64,000 nucleotides of DNA from Teredinibacter sp. KSP-S5-2 (GTDB taxonomy: Bacteria; Pseudomonadota; Gammaproteobacteria; Pseudomonadales; Cellvibrionaceae): positions 62,001 through 126,000 of the forward strand of contig NZ_CP120416.1 of assembly GCF_032773895.1 (NCBI RefSeq), written 5' to 3'. The position numbers and the translations under genes are program-made. Numbering within the stretch: position 1 is the first letter of the stretch; each line of letters starts with the position of its first letter. The notes under the pieces are model-generated. The model saw only the letters and a program-made list of their open reading frames with translations. It had not been told where the DNA came from and ran no database searches. Positions 18,462 through 25,814 of this stretch are shown here, in pieces.

Positions 18462-19022
18462 TTAACGACATTCAGATGGAGCAAATTGAGCTGGAAGAGT
18501 ACCAAGACCTACGTTAGCGAAACCTCTGGCTGTGCTGGTTGAAACAGAGTTTGTTGTTGATGAACAAGCCCAGTCGATGCTGCCTTGCGCAGGAGGAGTA
18601 GCTGCAAAGTTATCGCCTAATCGCACTTTTGCCACACCAGTATCAATATAAGGAGCAAGCAAGATTGTTGGTGCAGTCACGCCCACGTTACCCAGGTTTG
18701 CTTCATTAAAGGTAACTGTAATTTCTCCCAAGGCTGTACCGGCTGCAGCGCCAATTTGAACGCTGGCAACATATTTACTTCGGGCTCCGAGGCCATTTGC
18801 TTGGGCATTGTATGCGGTAGCTGCTGCTTCAACCTCGGCTTCAGTCGCAGCGCTGTCAACAATGATGGCTTTTGCTCCGCCAGCAAGGTTAAAACCTTCC
18901 GTTACGCGTGATCGGATTTGATAGTCTTGGTAAGCCGGTAAAGCAACAGCCGCCAAAATACCAATGATCGCTACTACGATCATCAATTCAATAAGAGTAA
19001 AACCTTTTTGCATAGTTTTCAT
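18462..19022 (-). CDS. pilA: Major type IV pilin PilA
   Basis: Prepilin of 186 residues. The short leader MKTMQKG is cleaved by PilD before [14 protein letters not shown], the classical N-methyl-phenylalanine helix with the essential Glu5. The globular C-terminal part is alanine-rich. It ends with a disulfide-loop pair: the Cys in DWACSS and the Cys in PSECR. The ATG at 19022 is preferred over one three codons later because GGGAG lies about 10 bases upstream. A sigma54 promoter precedes it and a strong terminator follows, as expected for an abundant monocistronic pilin message. Confidence 0.96.
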   Translation of the reverse strand: MKTMQKGFTLIELMIVVAIIGILAAVALPAYQDYQIRSRVTEGFNLAGGAKAIIVDSAATEAEVEAAATAYNAQANGLGARSKYVASVQIGAAAGTALGEITVTFNEANLGNVGVTAPTILLAPYIDTGVAKVRLGDNFAATPPAQGSIDWACSSTTNSVSTSTARGFANVGLGTLPAQFAPSECR

Positions 19023-19070
19023 AAGAGTGCTTCTCCCAGATGGGGTTCGTTTCAGATTCGATTCTACCGA

Positions 19071-19086
19071 AGCACCCTTTATGCCA
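19071..19086 (-). promoter_or_regulatory. Sigma54 (RpoN) promoter of pilA
   Basis: On the - strand TGGCAT (complement of 19081-19086) and GTGCT (complement of 19071-19075) give the invariant GG and GC with exactly 10 bases between them. This matches TGGCAC-N5-TTGC. It lies about 50 bases before the pilA ATG. In Pseudomonas, pilA is RpoN-dependent and activated by PilR, so the same control is likely here. Confidence 0.85.
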
Positions 19087-19185
19087 GTTTTTTATCTCAT
19101 TGATTTTGTTGGGTTTTCGGCTTTCCTTTATCTTGGGGGCGTTTTTAGGGTGACGTTTTTCGTTAGCAGAAGACAAATCTTGTCA

Positions 19186-20037
19186 TCAATTCTTGTCAAC
19201 TAGTCTCATCGATAAATCCACCGCTCGACAGTTTTTGGTCAATGCGCCAACAGATATGTGGTCGATTGGGTACTGGGTGACATCGCGTACAGTGCTTTCG
19301 GTCATATTGCCGGATACTTCGTATTTTGTATGGCCTTTGTCGAAGTTGCGCAGTTGCTGCAACATGCTTTCGTCAAAGTTGTCGAGCATAACCACGTCCG
19401 CTTTGGCTTTCAGGGCTTCTTGCAGTTCGTCCAGGCTTTCCACTTCTACTTCCACGGTTTTTCCTGGGGCGATTTTGTGAGCGGTTTCAATAGCTTGGCT
19501 AATTCCACCACAGGCAGCGATATGGTTTTCCTTGATTAAAAACGCATCAAACAGGCCTATCCTGTGGTTATGGCAGCCACCAACGTTTACGGCATATTTC
19601 TGAGCTGTGCGCAGACCGGGCAAGGTTTTTCGCGTGTCGAGGATCTTAATAGTGGTACCTTCGACTAATTGCTGATAGTTGTGAGACTTGGTTGCAATAC
19701 CGGATAGCAGTTGAAGGAAATCGAGCGCAGTTCTCTCCCCTGTGAGGAGTGAGCGTGAATTACCTTCGAGGGTAACTAGCTTGGTGTCCGCTTTAACCTG
19801 TTCACCTTCCCGAACATGCCAAACCAATGAGTTTACGCCGCCCAATTGGTCAAAAACCTCTTCAAACCAAGCCTTGCCGCACAGAATGCAGTCTTCGCGT
19901 GTAATAACCTCTGCGGTGCTTCGATGGTCTGCAGGAATAAGTTTGGCCGTAATATCACCCTCACCAATATCTTCCAGCAGTGCTGCTTTAACTGAGTTGA
20001 TAATGTCTTGGCGAAGATCTGCAAGGCGTATGTTCAT
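19186..20037 (-). CDS. nadC: Nicotinate-nucleotide pyrophosphorylase (carboxylating)
   Basis: Quinolinate phosphoribosyltransferase of NAD biosynthesis, which converts quinolinate and PRPP to nicotinate mononucleotide. The 284 residues contain ALLEDIGEGDIT near the N-terminus. The substrate-binding stretches DTRKTLPGLR, KYAVNVGGCHNHRIGL and VEVEVESLDEL are present, with HISVGALT at the end. The ATG at 20037 (MNIRLADLR) is chosen because GGAG stands just before it and it aligns with family N-termini. The in-frame upstream extension would run into the neighbouring gene. Confidence 0.96.
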   Translation of the reverse strand: MNIRLADLRQDIINSVKAALLEDIGEGDITAKLIPADHRSTAEVITREDCILCGKAWFEEVFDQLGGVNSLVWHVREGEQVKADTKLVTLEGNSRSLLTGERTALDFLQLLSGIATKSHNYQQLVEGTTIKILDTRKTLPGLRTAQKYAVNVGGCHNHRIGLFDAFLIKENHIAACGGISQAIETAHKIAPGKTVEVEVESLDELQEALKAKADVVMLDNFDESMLQQLRNFDKGHTKYEVSGNMTESTVRDVTQYPIDHISVGALTKNCRAVDLSMRLVDKN

Positions 20038-20053
20038 GGGACTCCGTGATTGT

Positions 20054-20578
20054 TTAACGTACATATTGAGTCAGGGTTAAGGTGTCACCTGACTGAGAAA
20101 AATCCAGGTCTTTTAACGCACTCATGCCGAGTAGGATTTCCTGGTGTTTCATGGCCGGGTTGATCGATGCTCGAACATTGTTGAGTACGATTGAGCCCAG
20201 TTCCAATTGTTCAATATTTGTCGAGTAGACTTCGACAGGACCATTCGCTGTTATCGCGATGCCCTTGGCCCCGGATTGTAATCCTAGCTTTCGCGCCAGC
20301 CTTTGAGGTACGACAACATCTGTCGCTCCAGTATCTAGCATAAACACGACATTTGTATTATTTATTTTACCAGTGGCCACATAATGATGTTGTCGGTTTC
20401 TTTCGAGCGTAACTTGTCTTTGGGTGGCCGACTCAAGGCTCTCTATACTTTGATTGGGGTTGTATTGATTCTCCTCCCATGAGCCAAAGGCAAGTGTGAG
20501 ACCTATGAGAATAATGGCCCATGCAACGACAAGCATGGATTTACCAATACCTTTTCCCGGAGGTGCGTGATCGGTCAT
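20054..20578 (-). CDS. Membrane-anchored retropepsin-like aspartic protease (TIGR02281 type)
   Basis: Protein of 174 residues with one N-terminal membrane helix (about 14-33) and a single clan-AA aspartic protease domain. The catalytic motif is MLDTGATDVVVP with Asp82. A second hydrophobic strand pair, EILLGMSALKDLDF, closes the retropepsin fold. As a single-domain enzyme it would work as a dimer, presumably with the domain in the periplasm. The physiological substrate is unknown. It lies 16 bases upstream of nadC in the same direction and may be cotranscribed with it. Confidence 0.85.
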   Translation of the reverse strand: MTDHAPPGKGIGKSMLVVAWAIILIGLTLAFGSWEENQYNPNQSIESLESATQRQVTLERNRQHHYVATGKINNTNVVFMLDTGATDVVVPQRLARKLGLQSGAKGIAITANGPVEVYSTNIEQLELGSIVLNNVRASINPAMKHQEILLGMSALKDLDFSQSGDTLTLTQYVR

Positions 20579-20823
20579 AATTGGGTGTGTATCGTTTATT
20601 GAGTAATTAAAAAAAAGTGATGCTAATCAATCGCTTATAACGTATTCGGTTATTTCGTCGTCAAAACATTAAACCCGTCACGGTTTCGCAAATTGCTTGT
20701 GATAAATTTCGATAACAGCGCAATTTGCCTAAAATGACTTTCGAGTCATTGAGTATACTCATATTAGTGGGGTTCACTATCCCGTATTTCAAATTTCCGT
20801 GAAGCGTGGTTGGGAGTCGGCAG

Positions 20824-23238
20824 GTGCCTAGAAGCGTAAAGTTGGATAATCGTTCAAAGGTAGTGCATTTGGAACCTGAAAATTTGAGATTTATTCGCGC
20901 TCGCCTCGCCAGATTGCCTGCGGCGGTTCATGCCGTGCACGAAAAAGGCAAGCAGAACGTTCTTAATCTGTTAAAACAGTTTTTTGATCACGCGGATGAT
21001 TCTCTTTTTGAGTTGGCTGATAAAGCTCAGTCAAACCAGGAACAAAATCTCTTTTTTGATTCGATGAGAGAAGTGCGGGTACAACGCCGCAATATCGAAA
21101 AACAGTTCTCCTCGTCCATTGATGAGGCATTCGCCAATTTAGTTTCACCGTCAAACGAATCCCGTGATACACCGGATGACAATATTGCTGTCGAAGCATT
21201 GTCTTTGGTGCAAAACGATGATCTGGAAGAGATGGTTGCGGTGGACTCTTCCATTTCACGTGCGAATGCCCAGTTTGGTGAACTGATCCAACACCTTTCC
21301 CTGCGTTTGGATAGCCTTGTCCCGGTGAAGGTCTATCAAAAGAATAATCCTTTGGGGCCCGATGTATTGTGCTCCGCATTTATGGATCAGGCCAAAAAGC
21401 TGGATATCGACATCAAAGCCAAGTTGGTTTTGTTCAAATTATTTGATAAGGCCGTGGTAGCCCGTTTGGGGGACACCTATAAAGTGGTGAATCAGGTTCT
21501 GGTTGACCACAACGTTCTGCCCAATCTTTCGTCCGGAGCGACAGCTTCAACTCGCCCTGTTTCTGTTGCGTCTACCGCCTCTTCTGCTGCACCGCTTTCC
21601 TCTGATGCGGCTGGCCAAGTCTCTCCTGAAGTGCTGAACGCTCTGCGAGGAATGTTTGGCGACCAGATAATGAATCATGTTGCTCCGCAACCCGTCCAGG
21701 CGCTGGAGGGGAGTGAGCTGTTAAATCTTTTATCTTTTGCTCAACGGTTGCCCGTCTCTCCGATTGCCGCATCAGAAGGCATGAGTGTTCGAGAGCTTCT
21801 GGGTGATATTCAAAAACGTCGGGGCGTAAGCGCTTCAATTGGCAAAATGGATGACGAGGTGATCAATCTGGTCACCATGCTGTTTGATTTTATCCTGGAA
21901 GACCGCGATTTAGCGCCGCCAATGAAAGCGCTTATCACTCGCTTGCAAATTCCCATTATCAAGGTTGCCCTGGTTGATAAAACCTTCTTTACCAAAGGGG
22001 GCCATCCTGCAAGACGTTTGTTGAATGAAATGTCCAATGCGGCTGTTGGTTGGCAGGGTGATAAAGATGGTGATAACGGGCGTAAAGATCCTTTATATCG
22101 CAAAATGGACGAGATCGTTCGCAGTTTGTTAGATGACTTTGATAGTGATGTGACTATTTTCAACGAATTGCTTGCTGAATTTACCTCCTTTGTTGACAAG
22201 GAAAAGCGACGTATTGCTGTACTAGAGCGTCGTACACTGGATGCCGAAGATGGTAAAGCTAAGGCTGAAGTGGCACGGAATCTGGTTGCTGTTGAAATCG
22301 AGCTGCGAACCATTAATGAAGTTGCTATGCCGGAGGTGGTGTTAAAGCTGATTAATGAAGCCTGGAGCAACGTGATGTTTGTTACCGGCTTGAAGTATGG
22401 CTATGACTCCAAAGAGTGGAACGATACGCTGACAACACTGGAACACTTGGTTTGGAGTGTGCGTGTGCCACGTACCGACGAGCAGCGGAAGAAGCTGATC
22501 CAGCTTGTGCCTAGCCTGCTAAAACGCTTGCGAGCCGGGCTGGATACGATTTCCTACAATCCATTCGAAATGTCCACCTTGCTAAAATCCTTGGAGAATG
22601 TGCACCTTTCATGTATTCGAGGTCGAGCTCCGGAATCTAAGCCTGTCGAAGCCAAGCCAGCCATTGCTCAGTCTCAAATTGCTCCTGCGGGGGTTGAACC
22701 TGTTAAACAGCCCGGGGCTCCGGTTGAAAGTCCTATCATTGAAGAAAGTGATTCTGATGTTGTGCCTAAAGCTGAAACATCATCTAAGACGGACGATCAA
22801 ATAGAGGAAATTGAGATCCACTCTGGGCCTTCTATATTCGGTGTATCCAAAACTTCCACGGGTAAATTGCAGAGTGCGCCAACTGTTAATACGCCAGTGT
22901 CCGAAGCTTCAAATGATGTGAAGCCTGCGCCTGCCGGAGAAATTGAAGAACTTCCTGAAGATGATGCACACATGAAAATGGTGGCAAATTTTAATCAGGG
23001 AGCCTGGTTTGAAATGAAAGATGGTAGTGGTGCCAACATTCGTTGCCGTCTCGCCGCCTTTATCAAGCCTACAGGCAAATACATCTTTGTAAACCGAAAT
23101 GGGATGAAAGTCGCCGAAAAGTCACAAACAGAGTTGGCTATTGCATTAAAAGCGGATGCTTTGAGAGCCTTGGATAACAGTATGTTGTTTGACCGGGCCT
23201 TGGAAACGGTTGTTACCAGTCTGCGGAAAAAAACCTGA
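20824..23238 (+). CDS. DUF1631 family protein
   Basis: Large cytoplasmic protein of about 804 residues in the DUF1631 family, whose role is not known. No signal peptide or membrane helix is seen. The body is helical and acidic, with an alanine/serine-rich linker near residues 235-260. A low-complexity Pro/Glu/Ala stretch (about 605-710) precedes a C-terminal domain (about 715-800) containing GAWFEMKDGSGANIRCRLAAF, which resembles a PilZ-like or SH3-like barrel. The GTG at 20824 is preferred over GTG 20806 because GGGAG at 20812-20816 is spaced 7 bases from it. The pilin-nadC-DUF1631-ampD order is shared with Pseudomonas. Confidence 0.85.
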   Translation: MPRSVKLDNRSKVVHLEPENLRFIRARLARLPAAVHAVHEKGKQNVLNLLKQFFDHADDSLFELADKAQSNQEQNLFFDSMREVRVQRRNIEKQFSSSIDEAFANLVSPSNESRDTPDDNIAVEALSLVQNDDLEEMVAVDSSISRANAQFGELIQHLSLRLDSLVPVKVYQKNNPLGPDVLCSAFMDQAKKLDIDIKAKLVLFKLFDKAVVARLGDTYKVVNQVLVDHNVLPNLSSGATASTRPVSVASTASSAAPLSSDAAGQVSPEVLNALRGMFGDQIMNHVAPQPVQALEGSELLNLLSFAQRLPVSPIAASEGMSVRELLGDIQKRRGVSASIGKMDDEVINLVTMLFDFILEDRDLAPPMKALITRLQIPIIKVALVDKTFFTKGGHPARRLLNEMSNAAVGWQGDKDGDNGRKDPLYRKMDEIVRSLLDDFDSDVTIFNELLAEFTSFVDKEKRRIAVLERRTLDAEDGKAKAEVARNLVAVEIELRTINEVAMPEVVLKLINEAWSNVMFVTGLKYGYDSKEWNDTLTTLEHLVWSVRVPRTDEQRKKLIQLVPSLLKRLRAGLDTISYNPFEMSTLLKSLENVHLSCIRGRAPESKPVEAKPAIAQSQIAPAGVEPVKQPGAPVESPIIEESDSDVVPKAETSSKTDDQIEEIEIHSGPSIFGVSKTSTGKLQSAPTVNTPVSEASNDVKPAPAGEIEELPEDDAHMKMVANFNQGAWFEMKDGSGANIRCRLAAFIKPTGKYIFVNRNGMKVAEKSQTELAIALKADALRALDNSMLFDRALETVVTSLRKKT

Positions 23239-23312
23239 TTTTCTGCCTCAGCGAAAACCTGTTCACAGCATGTTTTACCCTATATGATGCCTGATCAGCA
23301 ACGAGGGTAACT

Positions 23313-23861
23313 ATGCAGATAATGAATGGTTGGCTGAACTCTGCCCGCCACCTCCCTTCGCCAAACTATAATCAGCGCCCCGAAGGCTGTCGGGTAAGCC
23401 TTTTGTTGATTCATAATATCAGTTTGCCACCGGAACAGTTTGGTGGAGGCTATATCGAAGATTTTTTTCTCAATAAGTTGAACCCTGAAATACATCCCTA
23501 CTTTCAGACTATCCATACGCTGACCGTTTCTTCTCACTGCCTTATTGACCGGTTTGGTGGGATTATTCAATTCGTTTCTTTTGATGATAGAGCATGGCAT
23601 GCTGGCCGTTCTGTTTATGATGGTGTAAGTGAATGTAACGATTATTCGATTGGTGTTGAGTTGGAAGGGGCTGATAACATTCCGTATACGGAACAGCAGT
23701 ACAATACGTTGGTAGAGTTAACCAAGGTGCTATTTAAGTGTTACCCAGAAATAACACCGAATCGAATTGCGGGCCATTCAGATGTTGCTCCAGGTCGAAA
23801 AACTGATCCTGGGCCAGCCTTTGACTGGCATAAATATCAAACAATGCTTGAGACCGTTTAG
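23313..23861 (+). CDS. ampD: 1,6-anhydro-N-acetylmuramyl-L-alanine amidase AmpD
   Basis: Cytoplasmic zinc amidase that removes the stem peptide from anhydro-muropeptides during cell-wall recycling, so keeping the beta-lactamase inducer low. The 182 residues fit AmpD. Zinc ligands are the His in LLIHNISLPP, and the His and Asp in GHSDVAPGRKTDPG; NDYSIGVELEG carries the conserved Glu. GAGGG 6 bases before the ATG supports the start. It is followed 10 bases later by ampE, and ampG lies 2 kb downstream. Confidence 0.97.
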   Translation: MQIMNGWLNSARHLPSPNYNQRPEGCRVSLLLIHNISLPPEQFGGGYIEDFFLNKLNPEIHPYFQTIHTLTVSSHCLIDRFGGIIQFVSFDDRAWHAGRSVYDGVSECNDYSIGVELEGADNIPYTEQQYNTLVELTKVLFKCYPEITPNRIAGHSDVAPGRKTDPGPAFDWHKYQTMLETV

Positions 23862-23871
23862 AGAGAAGATC

Positions 23872-24717
23872 ATGCAGCTGTTTATTGTCATCCTCGCGAT
23901 AAGTTTTCTGCAGGTTTGGGGAGCAGAGAATCCCCTACATAAGGATCAATGGTTTAAAAACTGGGTTGCTTTTGTAAAGGGTCATGAGTCTGTGCCTAAG
24001 TCCTCCACGTGGCAATTGTTCATCGTTTTGGGTGGGCCGTTGATTGCTGTGGTTATGCTTGGGGTTCTTGTGTACAACATTTCCTTCTGGTTGCTTTTAC
24101 CTTTGGGAGTCGTTGTGCTCCTATACAGCTTCGGCCGCGGTGAGTTTAATGATTTGGTTCATGAGTACACATTGGCCTGCCGGCAGGATGATTGGCAGGA
24201 AGCCATAGCAAGAGCTCAGCACCTTGGCGTCACGGTTGAGGATGTGGAGCACGGTGATTGGTCCACATTGCATCAGCATTTTTTGGACGAAGCCAGTTAC
24301 AGGGGCTTTGAAAGAATGTTTGCTGTGCTCTTCTGGTTTTTGGTGTTGGGGCCGGTGGGCGCCTTGATGTATCGTCTTACCCGGCTTTACCTTGATGATG
24401 ACCCGCAAAATCATGAGCTTACCGCACGTTTACTCTGGATTATCGAATGGCCTGCGGTGAGAGTATTGGGGTTGTCCTTTGCTTTTACGGGAAACTTTGT
24501 TGGTTGTTACCGGCGTTGGCAAGAGTGCGTATTTTGTTTGCGTCGCAATACGAAATCTGTGCTGGGCTTATCTGTCTTGGGGGCATTGTCGGTGGATGAT
24601 GAGTTGGAACAGACTTGTGAAGTAACGACCAAAGAATTGGGTTTATTGGTTAGGCTTTATACTCGAACGTTGTGGTTCTGGCTTGCTTTTGCTGCACTGG
24701 GTGTTTTATTAATCTAA
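23872..24717 (+). CDS. ampE: Regulatory signalling protein AmpE
   Basis: Inner-membrane protein of 281 residues cotranscribed with ampD; implicated in beta-lactamase regulation but with no defined biochemical activity. Four hydrophobic segments lie near 1-18, 42-80, 145-165 and 262-280. The family signature GRGEFNDLVHEYTLACRQ is intact. The start at 23872 (MQLFIVILAIS) is chosen over a 35-codon longer frame because GAGAGAAG lies just upstream and the longer form would overlap ampD deeply. Confidence 0.93.
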   Translation: MQLFIVILAISFLQVWGAENPLHKDQWFKNWVAFVKGHESVPKSSTWQLFIVLGGPLIAVVMLGVLVYNISFWLLLPLGVVVLLYSFGRGEFNDLVHEYTLACRQDDWQEAIARAQHLGVTVEDVEHGDWSTLHQHFLDEASYRGFERMFAVLFWFLVLGPVGALMYRLTRLYLDDDPQNHELTARLLWIIEWPAVRVLGLSFAFTGNFVGCYRRWQECVFCLRRNTKSVLGLSVLGALSVDDELEQTCEVTTKELGLLVRLYTRTLWFWLAFAALGVLLI

Positions 24718-24802
24718 TCTTGTTTGTGAGCGCACACTCTCAGCGAGAGGGCTTAATATAAAGGGGAGATATAACTACAATTCTTTTATTTATATTTTCC
24801 TG

Positions 24803-24831
24803 TTGACCTCTATCTCATATAGACCTATAGT
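24803..24831 (+). promoter_or_regulatory. Strong sigma70 promoter between ampE and parA
   Basis: TTGACC at 24803-24808 and TATAGT at 24826-24831 with a 17-base spacer. Transcription should begin near 24838, exactly where a 12-bp inverted repeat starts. No coding region of more than a few codons follows for over 200 bases, so the first product is probably an RNA. Confidence 0.75.
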
Positions 24832-24837
24832 GGAGAA

Positions 24838-24957
24838 GCTTGATGGCTACCTGTATAAAAATACAGTTCTCCTCCTTGCGCATGGATGTGAAGTAGCACC
24901 TAACCCTTGAGACTGAAGAAGTTGTACCGTAGCCATCAAGTGCCTTTCTTTTCATTT
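24838..24957 (+). ncRNA. Candidate structured small RNA of about 100-120 nt
   Basis: A region without a gene, headed by a strong promoter. The outer stem CTTGATGGCTAC (24839-24850) pairs perfectly with GTAGCCATCAAG (24929-24940), 12 bp. Inside are hairpin CTGTAT-AAAA-ATACAG (24851-24866) and a smaller hairpin (24875-24893) whose loop sits in CATGGATG (24881-24888), which fits the CsrA/RsmA motif CANGGANG. A pyrimidine-rich tail (TGCCTTTCTTTTC) follows. No known RNA family was recognised (not 6S, 4.5S, tmRNA, RNase P or RsmY/Z). It could also be a leader of parA, which starts 130 bases after the stem. Ends are inferred. Confidence 0.55.
24851..24866. promoter_or_regulatory. LexA (SOS) box-like palindrome
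   Basis: CTGTATAAAAATACAG is a perfect CTG-N10-CAG palindrome with AT-rich centre, matching the gammaproteobacterial LexA operator (CTGTATATATATACAG type). It starts about 13 bases downstream of the predicted transcription start, where a repressor would block the promoter. The same bases also form an RNA hairpin, so its role as DNA operator, RNA element or both is open. Confidence 0.6.
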
Positions 24958-25070
24958 CTGCGCCTTTATAGTTTTTAATTCCTAGTCCCTGCCATAGAGC
25001 AAAACAAAATCGTATATACTCTGGCGGCTTTTTTCAGCTTTCCTGCAAATCAACCACGACAGGGCTCGGG

Positions 25071-25814
25071 ATGATCACGATCGCGTTATACAACTTAAAG
25101 GGTGGGGTGGGTAAAACAACATCGGCGGTCAATCTGGCCTATCTTGCTTCCGAGGCAAAACGTTCAACGGTTTTATGGGATTGGGATCCTCAGGGAGCGG
25201 CAAGTTGGTATTTAGGTGTTGATGAGCTGAACAAAAAAGCAATTAAGCTCATGAGCCGAGGTATGCCGGTGGGGAAGTTGGAGGTGGCTTCACCGTTCCC
25301 GAATCTCACGGTTGTGCCTGCTGACCTCAGTCTGAGAAAAGCCGATATGGCATTGGCTGGTGTTGATCAGGCAAGAAAGCTAATTCAGAAGATGGTATCG
25401 CCCCTGAGTGAAAGCACCTCAATTCTGGTTTTTGATTGCCCTCCGACTATTTCTCCAAGCATTGAATTTGTGTTGTCGTCCGTCGACCTGGTATTGGTGC
25501 CTCTGATTCCAAGTCCGCTTTCTCTCCGGGCTATGACCCAGGTTTCAGAGTTCTTTGAAAGCCGTAAGCGTGCGCCGAAAAGGATATACGGATTCTTTAA
25601 TATGGTGGATAGCAGGCGGAAACTGCATCAGCAAACATTGGAAGGGGCAAAGTACTTTCCGGTTCCGGTAATGAATACCGTTATTCCCATGGATAGCGCC
25701 GCGGAGTTAATGGCGCAAAAAAGGGCTCCTCTGACCAGCTATGCCAGGCGAGGTCGTGCGGCAATCGCTTATCGAGCCATGTGGAAAGAAATTGGTCAGA
25801 TTCTTACTTCTTAA
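25071..25814 (+). CDS. ParA family ATPase
   Basis: Deviant Walker ATPase of 247 residues. The P-loop KGGVGKTTSAVNLA at 10-23 has the signature lysine of the ParA/MinD group. The WDWDPQGAASW switch region and the FDCPPTISPS Walker B follow. No partner parB gene and no parS-like sequence is seen nearby, so it is an orphan ParA, not a chromosome or plasmid partition pair. It could position another cell-surface or chemotaxis complex. Its last 4 bases overlap the end of ampG on the opposite strand. Confidence 0.85.
   Translation: MITIALYNLKGGVGKTTSAVNLAYLASEAKRSTVLWDWDPQGAASWYLGVDELNKKAIKLMSRGMPVGKLEVASPFPNLTVVPADLSLRKADMALAGVDQARKLIQKMVSPLSESTSILVFDCPPTISPSIEFVLSSVDLVLVPLIPSPLSLRAMTQVSEFFESRKRAPKRIYGFFNMVDSRRKLHQQTLEGAKYFPVPVMNTVIPMDSAAELMAQKRAPLTSYARRGRAAIAYRAMWKEIGQILTS

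Noticed and set aside
24838-24957. CsrB/RsmY-type sponge RNA
   Set aside because: Only one clear CANGGANG hairpin is present inside the RNA; sponge RNAs carry several. The single site is kept as a detail of the RNA candidate.
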